IMG/VR virus record: IMGVR_UViG_3300047548_001782
Coordinates: 1-37,865 of that record
Strand: one strand, 5' to 3'
From: a virus
Length of the DNA stretch: 37,865 nucleotides
Each line of letters begins with the position of its first letter. The stretch's first letter is position 1. The notes under the pieces are model-generated. The model was not told where the DNA came from and did no database searches. It was given only the letters and a program-made list of their open reading frames with translations. Positions 30,988 to 37,819 of the stretch are shown here, one piece after another. The position numbers were made by a program, and so were the translations under genes.

Positions 30988-31716
30988 TTAGCCGAAAAAA
31001 CTTGTTAGTCCCTCTAGTTTAACAGTATTTTCTACACCTGTTTTTGGGTTTTTAACAGTAATTGTATGAGACAATTTGGGCATTGTCTCAAAGAAAGTTT
31101 CAATTTGTTTGAATTGGGTAGAATTCATTTGTTCTATGAAATCAACTAATTCTTTTTTAGTGCAATCTGCTGCTGCCCAAGAATCTTCATCATTATAAAT
31201 CATATCAATGCAAGAAGCAATAATATCAAAAGATTTTTCAATATTTGATTCACTTTGTGTTGAACCAAAATCAAAATTGTTTTTAATAAATTGATCCAAT
31301 GAAGGATACTTCATTCTTAAAATCAATTTACTATCAAGGTGAATATCTACTTTATGATTTGGATCTTTTTGTACTTTAATTTCATCAATATAAACTGTTA
31401 CTGGAACTTGTGTTTCACCATCATCATAACAAGTAACGATCAAATCAATACTTTCACCGACAGATTTTCCCCTAACATTGAGGAAAATATACTCAATATC
31501 AAAAGTTGGAAGTTCCTCTACTTTGATTCCCTTCGTAATAATACATTCTTTTAGTACTTGTTTAATTGCATTAGTAATTTGCTTAGTATCTTGACTTTCT
31601 AATGCAAGAATAAGTATTTTTTCTTCTCTTACTAAAAATGGTCTATACTTTATAGTTTTTCCAGTTGACGGCAAATCCAACTCATAAGTTGGTGCAGAAA
31701 TTTTTGGTAATGGCAT
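30988..31716 (-). CDS. gp26: gp26-like baseplate hub / tail assembly chaperone, 242 aa
   Basis: Matches the T4 baseplate protein family (PF12322 type; T4 gp26 is 208 aa). Key segments are the N-terminal KISAPTYELDLPSTGKTIKY with RPFLVREEKILILALES, then VEELPTFDIEYIFLNVRGKS, SKLILRMKYPSLDQF and IASCIDMIYNDEDSWAAADC. Members bind and chaperone the tape measure or hub during tail initiation. The zero frame ends AGT TTT TTC GGC TAA. The T TTT TTC heptamer is a canonical -1 slippery site, and the -1 frame continues into the 60-aa ORF. A minority gp26 fusion of about 304 aa is therefore predicted. A CTAAATAT box lies 27 nt before the ATG. Confidence 0.85.
   Translation of the reverse strand: MPLPKISAPTYELDLPSTGKTIKYRPFLVREEKILILALESQDTKQITNAIKQVLKECIITKGIKVEELPTFDIEYIFLNVRGKSVGESIDLIVTCYDDGETQVPVTVYIDEIKVQKDPNHKVDIHLDSKLILRMKYPSLDQFIKNNFDFGSTQSESNIEKSFDIIASCIDMIYNDEDSWAAADCTKKELVDFIEQMNSTQFKQIETFFETMPKLSHTITVKNPKTGVENTVKLEGLTSFFG
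30994..31000 (-). promoter_or_regulatory. Candidate -1 programmed frameshift heptamer (U UUU UUC)
   Basis: The last sense codons of gp26 are AGU UUU UUC GGC UAA. A -1 slip on UUU UUC gives UUU UUU, then CGG CUA AUU AUG GCU CAC, reading straight into the 60-aa ORF. It lies just before the gp26 stop, as in lambda G/GT. Confidence 0.65.
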
Positions 31717-31743
31717 AATAATCCATAAAAAAATCAGTTATTA

Positions 31744-31751
31744 ATATTTAG
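31744..31751 (-). promoter_or_regulatory. Putative late promoter box (CTAAATAT)
   Basis: The minus strand reads GGTCTAAATATTAA, 27 nt before the gp26 ATG and overlapping the end of the gp54-like gene. Core and spacing agree with other candidates here. Confidence 0.45.
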
Positions 31752-32515
31752 ACCCTTAAAGTACCCCTATTTCTTTCAATAACATATCTAGAATAGTCAA
31801 ATGTCACTGTAGTTTTTGTTATCGTTGAACCCTCATACGATAAAGGAAGTGCTGTAATATTAGTTGGAAAAGCATCAATCATTCTATATGTGATTGAAGG
31901 TACATTTCCGAGAGCACCTCCAGATATTGCAGGGTTTTGTCTAAAGTTTCTTTCAAACTTAATTATAGAAATAATTCTCTTATATGTATTTGGATATCTC
32001 ATTTTAAAGAAATTTTCTCTATCTTTTGCTGCACCCTGACCAAAAGGAGTTGATGGATATATTCCACCAGAAGTATATACTGGATTGATATAATTCATCC
32101 ATTCTTCAAATAATCTTATTAATCTGTAATCATTATCAACATAAAATGTCATTGTAAATTCTGGATATATTCTTCTCATTGGGAATTTTTCAATAACTCC
32201 CTGACGACTTCCTGATTCCTCAGTAACATCAAAAGTTGCTCCTGGTAAAGATGCTTCAGAGCAAAAGAAATCATAATATGTATTTTGTGCTGGGTCTGTA
32301 GTTAAATCTGCTTTTCTAAGCCATTCCATCAATTCTTGATCTCCACCTTGCCCACCTTGTCCATTAGTTAAGTGCAAAGAAACTTTAAATTGACTTGTTT
32401 GAGATAATGCACCAAAAACATCTATTGCTCCAGCAAGAGTTGGATTAACTCTTGGTGAAGTAGTTTTCATATAAAGTGGGCCAATCTCAGGATATCCTGC
32501 TCCTTCTCCTGCCAT
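31748..32515 (-). CDS. gp54: gp54-like baseplate tail-tube initiator (gp19-type tube fold), 255 aa
   Basis: Contains the signature of T4 tail-tube-like proteins: YDFFCSEASLPGATFDVTEE (about residues 80-99), a GSRQGVIEKFPMRRIYPEFT segment, then TFYVDNDYRLIRLFEEWMNY (about 120-140). The C-terminus has DAFPTNITALPLSYEGST, followed by VTFDYSRYVIE. T4 gp19 and gp54 share this tube fold; position at the start of the hub genes, next to the gp48-bearing operon, favours gp54, which caps the baseplate and starts tube polymerisation. A second tube protein (gp19) remains possible. It is divergent from gp4 with a 37-bp gap, and no strong Shine-Dalgarno is seen. Confidence 0.75.
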   Translation of the reverse strand: MAGEGAGYPEIGPLYMKTTSPRVNPTLAGAIDVFGALSQTSQFKVSLHLTNGQGGQGGDQELMEWLRKADLTTDPAQNTYYDFFCSEASLPGATFDVTEESGSRQGVIEKFPMRRIYPEFTMTFYVDNDYRLIRLFEEWMNYINPVYTSGGIYPSTPFGQGAAKDRENFFKMRYPNTYKRIISIIKFERNFRQNPAISGGALGNVPSITYRMIDAFPTNITALPLSYEGSTITKTTVTFDYSRYVIERNRGTLRV

Positions 32516-32517
32516 CG

Positions 32518-32525
32518 GATAAATA
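32518..32525 (+). promoter_or_regulatory. Putative late promoter of the gp4-gp48-gp53 operon (GATAAATA)
   Basis: GATAAATA lies 27 nt before the gp4 ATG in the 37-bp divergent gap. It is the best match to the T4-like cyanophage late box (NATAAATA) in this window and the only non-coding space in which this plus-strand operon could start. Confidence 0.6.
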
Positions 32526-32552
32526 TTCTTTAAGAAAACATCTATACTATGT

Positions 32553-33020
32553 ATGCCTCATAAAGACGATTCTGGATATAGACAAGGAAAATTTAGACCA
32601 TCAAAACCAGAAAAGTATAAAGGTGATCCAACAAATATAGTTTATCGGTCATCATATGAGTTGAAATTTATGCAATATTGTGACCTAACAGAAAGTGTGA
32701 ACGAATGGAGATCAGAAGAATTTTTTATTCCTTATATTTCACCAATAGATAATAAAGTTCACCGATACTTTCCTGATTTTTTCGTAAAATATAAAGATAA
32801 AACTGGAGAAAATAGAACTTTAGTTGTTGAAATAAAACCACAAAAAGATTTAAATATGCCAGAACAAAACCCAAAAAGAAAAACTAAATCCTGGGCATAT
32901 AGAGTAAAAACCTGGGCAATAAATCAGGCAAAGTGGAAAGCAGCAAAAGAATTTTGTGCAGATAGAAAATGGGAATTTAGAATCCTTACAGAAAAAGAAT
33001 TGGGGATAACAGTAAAATGA
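32553..33020 (+). CDS. gp4: gp4 head completion protein (nuclease-fold), 155 aa
   Basis: Same size as T4 gp4 (150 aa), which completes filled heads before tail joining. The start KDDSGYRQGKFRPSKPEKYK is followed by IVYRSSYELKFMQYCDLTES, in which the RSSYE and a Glu are typical of the nuclease-like core. YFPDFFVKYKDKTGENRTLV then VEIKPQKD supply the PD...(D/E)xK-like acidic and Lys positions (Asp74 region and E-I-K). The C-terminal basic helix (KWKAAKEFCADRKWEFRILT) closes the domain. Nuclease activity is not established. It is the first gene of a five-gene plus-strand operon and overlaps the next gene by 4 nt (ATGA). Confidence 0.85.
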   Translation: MPHKDDSGYRQGKFRPSKPEKYKGDPTNIVYRSSYELKFMQYCDLTESVNEWRSEEFFIPYISPIDNKVHRYFPDFFVKYKDKTGENRTLVVEIKPQKDLNMPEQNPKRKTKSWAYRVKTWAINQAKWKAAKEFCADRKWEFRILTEKELGITVK

Positions 33021-33514
33021 TTTCCGAAGAACTAAAAGAAAGGGCAGGAAAAAGATTTAGAAGCACTAATTGGTGGACAAACCAATTAATGAATGAACTT
33101 AGTTCATATCAAAGAAACAATATAAATGAATTTGATACAAATTTTATAGTTCCTGGTGATTTAGTATTCTTCCTTTATTCTGCTAAGTATCCACAAAAAT
33201 ATGAATGGTGGGACCAACATCCATTATCATACATCATAGAAGTAAACCCAAGAGAAGGATACTTTGTTGGGGCAAATTTACATTACCTGAATCCACAATA
33301 CCGAGGAGGAGTTGCAAAATCATTGATAAATAAATTAGGAATATCAAATGCCCCCAAAAAAACCTTACACAAATATCTTTTTTCTGGTGTTGTGACAGAA
33401 ATGTTTAAGGTTCCAAAAAATGACTGGGTGGGTGTCTCATTATTGCCAACAGAAAGTTTTGTTGATAAAAGAGGACAAAAAGTACCAAAGTATAGAGTGT
33501 GGGACTCACCATAA
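33017..33514 (+). CDS. Conserved T4-like phage protein of unknown role, 165 aa
   Basis: Conserved-looking features are NWWTNQLMNELSSYQRNN, the hydrophobic FIVPGDLVFFLYSAKYPQKY, SYIIEVNPREGYFVGANLHY and LNPQYRGGVAKSLINKLG. The combination of 'PGDLVFF-Y-AK' and 'G-NLHYL' recurs in small proteins next to gp4, gp48 or gp53 in T4-like phages. I cannot attach a proven function; names such as DNA end protector have been used loosely for relatives. ATGA overlap with gp4 and zero gap to gp48 show tight coupling. It is probably a virion assembly factor. Confidence 0.7.
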   Translation: MISEELKERAGKRFRSTNWWTNQLMNELSSYQRNNINEFDTNFIVPGDLVFFLYSAKYPQKYEWWDQHPLSYIIEVNPREGYFVGANLHYLNPQYRGGVAKSLINKLGISNAPKKTLHKYLFSGVVTEMFKVPKNDWVGVSLLPTESFVDKRGQKVPKYRVWDSP

Positions 33515-35008
33515 ATGGCATCACAAATTTTAAAAGAATACATAATAAATTCAACAAAAAGACAGGCAGGAGCACCATGTCCAACCTCGGATTATGATTT
33601 GAGGTATGACCCAGAAAATGGAAATGTTGATGTAGTAAGAAGAGTGGGAATTAATATTTTCAATCAACCAGATTTAAATGATCCTTGTGAATATATTTTT
33701 AGAAATGGTTCATTTACTCAAAATGCAATAAGTACATTTGGGCAAGCAAATATTGATGCGTTGTATGAAGATATCAAGAACGAAGTAAAAAGAAAAAGAG
33801 CAGTTTTGGGAGGAACTGCAGGAGGAGCAATAAAACCATCATTTTTAGATGTCGCAAGAGCTCCTGTGGTTGGACAACCATCACAACTTCCCCAGGCAGT
33901 ACAACCAAATACTGGAGGTTTAGCAGGTGCTAATGGTGGTGGATTGGGACTTTCTCAACCACTTTCATTCCCTGGTGTAAGAGAAGATGAGTTATTTGGT
34001 AAAGCAGCAAAAGGTCTTCTCGTCTACCCTCGTGACTTATTGGAAACACGACAAGATATATTACAAATAAATCAATACAGATACCAATCCCCATCAGGTA
34101 ACAGTTTCCTTAATGGAAACGTTAAAGATATTTTACTTAATGGATTACAAAGAAATAGTGCCGTATTAAAGGGTGAAGATAAAATTGTAATTCTTCCTAT
34201 GCCAAACGATGTAAAAGATAATAATTCTGTTTCTTGGGGTCCAGATAATATGAATAATCTAGCTGCGGCAGTTGTTTCTAATATAATGTCTCAACCCGGT
34301 GTAGAAGCAGCAAAACAGGTAGTTGGACAAATAGGACAACAGTTGACAGGGTTCAATGCAACACCATTATTGACAATGATACAATTAGCCAATCAAGCAG
34401 GTGGACTAAGTGCATTAGACAATACAGCAGTGGCAGAACAACTAAAAACTGCCTTGGCATCTTGGGCTGCAAAACAATCTGGATTTGAAATACCACCAGA
34501 AACAATCTTAGCAAGAGGTTTGGGCATAGTTCCAAACTCAAACTTGGAACTATTATTCAATGCACCAACATTAAGAGACTTTAATTTTGGATACAAATTA
34601 ACTCCAAGAAGTAAAGAAGAAGCAAAAAATGTAAGAAGAATTATTAGATTCTTTAAACAAGGAATGGCAGTAAGAAAATTAAATCCAGCTGGTGGTGCTG
34701 GTGCTGCTTCTTTATTTTTGGGAACTCCAAATATCTTTAAATTAACCTATAAAAGTAATGGTGGAGCAATAAAGGGTGTAAATAGAATTAAACTATGTGC
34801 TTTAACTGGATTCAGTGTCAATTATACTCCAGAAAGTCAATGGGCTTCTTATGTTGATGAAGAAGCACCTGGGCAACCAATTTCAATAACAATGGGAATG
34901 TCATTTACTGAAATTGAACCAATATTTGATACAGATTATCAAAATGATATAGCAGAGGGACTTACTCCAGATTTAAGTCCAATTTCCGATGATGACGTAG
35001 GTTACTAA
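33515..35008 (+). CDS. gp48: gp48 baseplate tail-tube cap protein, 497 aa
   Basis: Recognised by the segment VILPMPNDVKDNNSVSWGPD (about 228-247), ALASWAAKQSGFEIPPETIL near 310-330, and the C-terminal tube-like region FNFGYKLTPRSKEEAKNVRR through VNYTPESQWASYVDEEAPGQ. T4 gp48 (364 aa) sits on the central hub and is the platform for gp54 and the tail tube. This version is longer, with an extra N-terminal part and a Gly/Pro/Gln-rich linker (about 100-155). It starts directly after the stop of the previous gene and is followed by gp53 after one base. Confidence 0.85.
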   Translation: MASQILKEYIINSTKRQAGAPCPTSDYDLRYDPENGNVDVVRRVGINIFNQPDLNDPCEYIFRNGSFTQNAISTFGQANIDALYEDIKNEVKRKRAVLGGTAGGAIKPSFLDVARAPVVGQPSQLPQAVQPNTGGLAGANGGGLGLSQPLSFPGVREDELFGKAAKGLLVYPRDLLETRQDILQINQYRYQSPSGNSFLNGNVKDILLNGLQRNSAVLKGEDKIVILPMPNDVKDNNSVSWGPDNMNNLAAAVVSNIMSQPGVEAAKQVVGQIGQQLTGFNATPLLTMIQLANQAGGLSALDNTAVAEQLKTALASWAAKQSGFEIPPETILARGLGIVPNSNLELLFNAPTLRDFNFGYKLTPRSKEEAKNVRRIIRFFKQGMAVRKLNPAGGAGAASLFLGTPNIFKLTYKSNGGAIKGVNRIKLCALTGFSVNYTPESQWASYVDEEAPGQPISITMGMSFTEIEPIFDTDYQNDIAEGLTPDLSPISDDDVGY

Positions 35009-35009
35009 T

Positions 35010-35858
35010 ATGCCATACTTCAGAGAACTTCCAAATTTAAAATACGCATCAGTTTTTAATGAAAGAACTGGTATAGATGAATATACTCTTGTAAAAAACA
35101 TATTCAGAAGACCAAAAGTAAGAGAAGATATTAAGAATATAATTACTGGATTTACCTATTATCAAATAAAAGATAATGAAAGACCAGATCAAATAGCAGA
35201 AAAATATTATAAAGATTCTGGATTGGATTGGGTAATATTATTAACAAATAATATTACGAATATAAATGAGCAATGGCCATTAGATAATGATTCTTTGTAC
35301 AAATACTTATTAGATAAGTACGGTTCGGAAGAAGTATTGTATGATGTGCATCATTACGAGACTATTGAATACAAAGACGAGTTTGGTAGAGTTTTAATAG
35401 AAGGTGGATTAATTGTAGATACATTCAGTTCTACTGAGGTAACTACCAATACTTCGTCAACTAGTTATCTGCTAGATTCATTTCCATCGGCAAAATCAAA
35501 TACTATTGTAAAAGTAAATTTAAATCAAAGACTATCATTTTATGATAGGAATGGAAGAGAAATTACAACAGATATAACAGATATAAGAACAACTGTATCT
35601 TATTTAAAAATAAGAAATCCCGAAAAAACAGGAACAAAAGATGTAGCAATATTTAATGCGTTAACAAATTGGCCAGAAAGTTGGAGTGGAATATTGAGAG
35701 TCAACTTAAGAAGTGGCCAAACATTTGATATAAATGTTGATGATGTTGTTTTAGATAATAAAGTTGTATTATCGGATAGACTTTATGAAATAACTGGAAC
35801 TCTAGTTGATGGTGAAGTTAAACCTACTTTCAACTTTACCAATGAAGTACTTCAATAA
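35010..35858 (+). CDS. gp53: gp53 baseplate wedge protein, 282 aa
   Basis: The N-terminal half is gp53-like, with a LysM-like segment: YYQIKDNERPDQIAEKYYKD (about 50-69), DWVILLTNNITNINEQWPLD, and YKYLLDKYGSEEVLYDVHHY. T4 gp53 is 196 aa and binds the wedge gp6-gp25 ring to complete baseplate wedges. About 90 extra residues at the C-terminus (from about residue 190: VSYLKIRNPEKTGTKDVAIF onward) form an additional beta-rich domain. Start MPYFRELPNLKYASVFNERT is typical for cyanophage gp53. Confidence 0.87.
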   Translation: MPYFRELPNLKYASVFNERTGIDEYTLVKNIFRRPKVREDIKNIITGFTYYQIKDNERPDQIAEKYYKDSGLDWVILLTNNITNINEQWPLDNDSLYKYLLDKYGSEEVLYDVHHYETIEYKDEFGRVLIEGGLIVDTFSSTEVTTNTSSTSYLLDSFPSAKSNTIVKVNLNQRLSFYDRNGREITTDITDIRTTVSYLKIRNPEKTGTKDVAIFNALTNWPESWSGILRVNLRSGQTFDINVDDVVLDNKVVLSDRLYEITGTLVDGEVKPTFNFTNEVLQ

Positions 35859-35871
35859 ATAAAAATAAAAA

Positions 35872-36162
35872 ATGCCATATCCAATTCCTGGTGTAAAAGT
35901 TTTCATTGAATCTGATGCTCAATTGCTAGAATATTTGGATACTAATGGAAACATAGTCAATGTTGTTAATGAAGCAGTTGCTGTATCAAATTATGACTAT
36001 GAAGTTAAAATAAACGAAGAAAAAAGAAAAATACTTTTACTTAGACCAGAGTATGTATCAGTTCTTATAACAGATACTAGAAATATGATGAAATATGATA
36101 AATCTTCTCAGTTTGTAGATAGGAATACTAAGAGAGCATTTAATCCAAGAAACAATAGATAA
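35872..36162 (+). CDS. Conserved-type small protein at operon end, 96 aa
   Basis: Short protein starting MPYPIPGVKVFIESDAQLLE, with EAVAVSNYDYEVKINEEKRK and ILLLRPEYVSVLITDTRNMM in the middle and a basic C-terminus (RNTKRAFNPRNNR). It has a compact beta character and no signal or membrane segment. As the last gene of the gp4-gp53 operon, 13 nt after gp53 and right before the terminators, it is likely a baseplate or neck accessory. No named homologue is recognised. Confidence 0.65.
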   Translation: MPYPIPGVKVFIESDAQLLEYLDTNGNIVNVVNEAVAVSNYDYEVKINEEKRKILLLRPEYVSVLITDTRNMMKYDKSSQFVDRNTKRAFNPRNNR

Positions 36163-36165
36163 AAA

Positions 36166-36209
36166 CCCGCAAAATCCTCATAAGAGAAAATTTTGCGGGA
36201 ATTTTTTTT
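36166..36209 (+). terminator. Bidirectional rho-independent terminator
   Basis: A perfect 10-bp stem CCCGCAAAAT/ATTTTGCGGG (36166-36175 with 36190-36199) is followed on the plus strand by AATTTTTTTT. On the minus strand the stem is followed by TTTTT. It lies between convergent genes and should stop transcripts from both sides. Confidence 0.9.
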
Positions 36210-36210
36210 C

Positions 36211-36243
36211 GACCCCTTTTTTATTTTAAGGGTCAATTTTTAT
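36211..36243 (+). terminator. Second, weaker terminator
   Basis: GACCC(C)TT pairs with AAGGGTC (36211-36234), followed by AATTTTTATT. It backs up the stronger terminator just upstream for plus-strand transcripts. Confidence 0.55.
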
Positions 36244-36479
36244 TAGCAAGGGTAGTATTGAACTTCTTTGAATGTTCTAACATAAGGCTCAATTCTTCCA
36301 TCACCAGAAATTACTTCTTCACGAAGAACTTCTCTTCTGCAATTACCATATACTCTTGGAGCATAATATGAAGGAGCATAATAATATCCTCCTCTAAATG
36401 GTCTCCAGAACTGATTCCAAGTAATTGCCTCCACTGGGGAGGCAACGAAAATTGCAAGAAGAAGAATCAGAGATTTCAC
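36243..36479 (-). CDS. Small exported protein with signal peptide, 78 aa
   Basis: The N-terminus MKSLILLLAIFVASPVEA is a clear cleavable signal peptide with a likely cut after VEA (residue 18). The mature part of about 60 residues is Tyr/Arg-rich (ITWNQFWRPFRGGYYYAPSY, then YAPRVYGNCRREVLREEVIS) with two Cys (one the last residue) that could form a disulfide. It should go to the periplasm or envelope of the host. The ATG overlaps the gp32 stop as ATGA, so it is translationally coupled to the ssDNA-binding protein gene. A role in superinfection exclusion, lysis or envelope remodelling is possible but not shown. Confidence 0.75.
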   Translation of the reverse strand: MKSLILLLAIFVASPVEAITWNQFWRPFRGGYYYAPSYYAPRVYGNCRREVLREEVISGDGRIEPYVRTFKEVQYYPC

Positions 36480-37414
36480 GACTCGGCAAGTTTTTGGAAG
36501 TAAGAAAGAGCATCATCTTCATCTTCGTCATCACTATACTTAGACGAAGGAACTTCTGCATCATCAAATGTAGATGAACGAGAGGACGAAGAAGTAGAAA
36601 TTTCACCACGACGTTCACGTTCCCACTCTTCCTCTTCAGCAACAACTTCAGGGTCTTGAGACTTAGGAACACCACGAAGACCAAGAGTGTAATCAAGACG
36701 CTTCTTCAGGTCTTCATAAGACTTGAACTCTTTAGGGTCAGTGAAATCATTTAGATTACTCAGAGACTTATAGATGCGTTCCAGTTCATCATCATCTCCA
36801 TCAAGAAGTGCAGAGGGAGATGCAAACTCGGACTTATCGTAGTTCCAATAACCATCCTTCTTGACGAGTTTCAGTTTAAAGTGAGCACCAGTCCAGAAAT
36901 CAAAGGGATTGATGGGAGTTTCATCTTCAAACTCAGGTTGCATTGCTGCAAGAATCTTGTCATAGATTTTCTTGCCAAACTTATAGAGGAATACTTTTCC
37001 CTCATTATCAGGATTGGCAGGATCACGAACAACATAAATGTTTGCGTAATAGGAAAGTTTACGCTTCTGCTTACGTGCTTCTTCCTTATCACGGTCAGAA
37101 CCAGAGTTCCACAGAACACGATTCTTTTCACAGACAGGACATTGCTGACCAAGAGTGGTGAGGCAGTTGTCAATCAACCAACCACCAGGACCTTGGAATG
37201 CGTGAGACCATACTTGTGCCCAAGGTAGTTCACAACCTTCGGGGGCAGGGAGGAAACGGATAACTGCGGAACCTACACCGCTTTTATCCATTACAGGTTT
37301 CCAAAAACGGTCGTCATCCTTGGAACCACCATCATTCAGTTTTTCTACTTGTTTGATGAGTTTCTCGGTCAGGGAACCCATCTTGGATTGCTTTTTAAGA
37401 TCAGCAAAAGACAT
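36476..37414 (-). CDS. gp32: gp32 single-stranded DNA-binding protein, 312 aa
   Basis: Homologue of T4 gp32 (301 aa), which coats ssDNA in replication, recombination and repair. The N-terminal basic cooperativity region (MSFADLKKQSKMGSLTEKLI) is followed by the OB core. Zinc ligands are visible as His71, Cys84, Cys92 and Cys95 (WSHAFQGPGGW ... DNCLTTLGQQCPVCEKN), with the same 12-residue His-Cys and 2-residue Cys-Cys gaps as T4. The LAST-type motif KRKLSYYAN (117-125) follows. The C-terminus is a Ser-rich linker and acidic tail (SKYSDDEDEDDALSYFQ) that recruits replication partners in T4. GGAG lies about 7 nt before the ATG within a repeat-bearing leader. Confidence 0.97.
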   Translation of the reverse strand: MSFADLKKQSKMGSLTEKLIKQVEKLNDGGSKDDDRFWKPVMDKSGVGSAVIRFLPAPEGCELPWAQVWSHAFQGPGGWLIDNCLTTLGQQCPVCEKNRVLWNSGSDRDKEEARKQKRKLSYYANIYVVRDPANPDNEGKVFLYKFGKKIYDKILAAMQPEFEDETPINPFDFWTGAHFKLKLVKKDGYWNYDKSEFASPSALLDGDDDELERIYKSLSNLNDFTDPKEFKSYEDLKKRLDYTLGLRGVPKSQDPEVVAEEEEWERERRGEISTSSSSRSSTFDDAEVPSSKYSDDEDEDDALSYFQKLAES

Positions 37415-37415
37415 T

Positions 37416-37467
37416 CGTATTCTCCGTATTAATTGTATTAGAAGTGTGTGCCGTATTGGTACGTATT
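37416..37467 (-). promoter_or_regulatory. Repeated AATACG leader of gp32 (possible autogenous operator)
   Basis: On the minus strand AATACG occurs four times and AATACA once in the 52 nt before the gp32 start. The starts on the plus strand are 37416, 37425, 37434 (variant), 37452 and 37462, giving a 9-10-nt rhythm. The leader has few G/C pairs and should be unstructured, as expected of a cooperative gp32 translational operator that overlaps the GGAG ribosome binding site. Confidence 0.45.
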
Positions 37468-37486
37468 AAGTCTAGCAGGAAGGAGG

Positions 37487-37819
37487 TCAGTCGTCAAGGG
37501 TTTTCTCAAGATACTCAATCTGAGATTCAAGAACTTTAAAAAATTCATCAACTGTTCCGTTCTTACCCAACCCAAAAAGTTGAGCGGACTCAAGAATCCT
37601 CTCTTTCATTTCAACTGCTTCTGGATCGTCGGAAAGAGACAACCTAAAAATAAACAGTTTTTGTTTTTCTAAAAACTGTTTCATTAAGTCAAGATGTTCT
37701 TTCTTTCCATTTTTATCATAGAAAGAAAGATTCATAACTTGCTCAAAAAGTTTCTGTTGAATTTCATCAAGTTCCATTATAGATTCTCTGACTACTTCCG
37801 AATCAAAAAATCTACTCAT
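37487..37819 (-). CDS. DUF1825-like protein in the gp33 position, 110 aa
   Basis: Starts MSRFFDSEVVRESIMELDEI and continues FYDKNGKKEHLDLMKQFLEK, then LFIFRLSLSDDPEAVEMKER; it is entirely helical. The FFDSE start and overall layout resemble DUF1825, a small family found mainly in cyanobacteria and their phages. In T4 the late-transcription coactivator gp33 is encoded shortly upstream of gp32, and cyanophage genes at this place are often called gp33. I see no direct motif match to T4 gp33, so that name rests on position and size. AAGGAGAT before the ATG is a strong ribosome binding site. ATGA overlap with the gene upstream. Confidence 0.65.
   Translation of the reverse strand: MSRFFDSEVVRESIMELDEIQQKLFEQVMNLSFYDKNGKKEHLDLMKQFLEKQKLFIFRLSLSDDPEAVEMKERILESAQLFGLGKNGTVDEFFKVLESQIEYLEKTLDD

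Noticed and set aside
35854-35861. AATAAATA upstream of the 96-aa gene as a late promoter
   Set aside because: Only 10 nt separate it from the ATG and it overlaps the gp53 stop, too close for a normal leader; AT-rich coincidence is more likely.
36881-37228. Plus-strand frame opposite gp32
   Set aside because: gp32 is certain on the minus strand, and the opposing frame has no start signal or domain.
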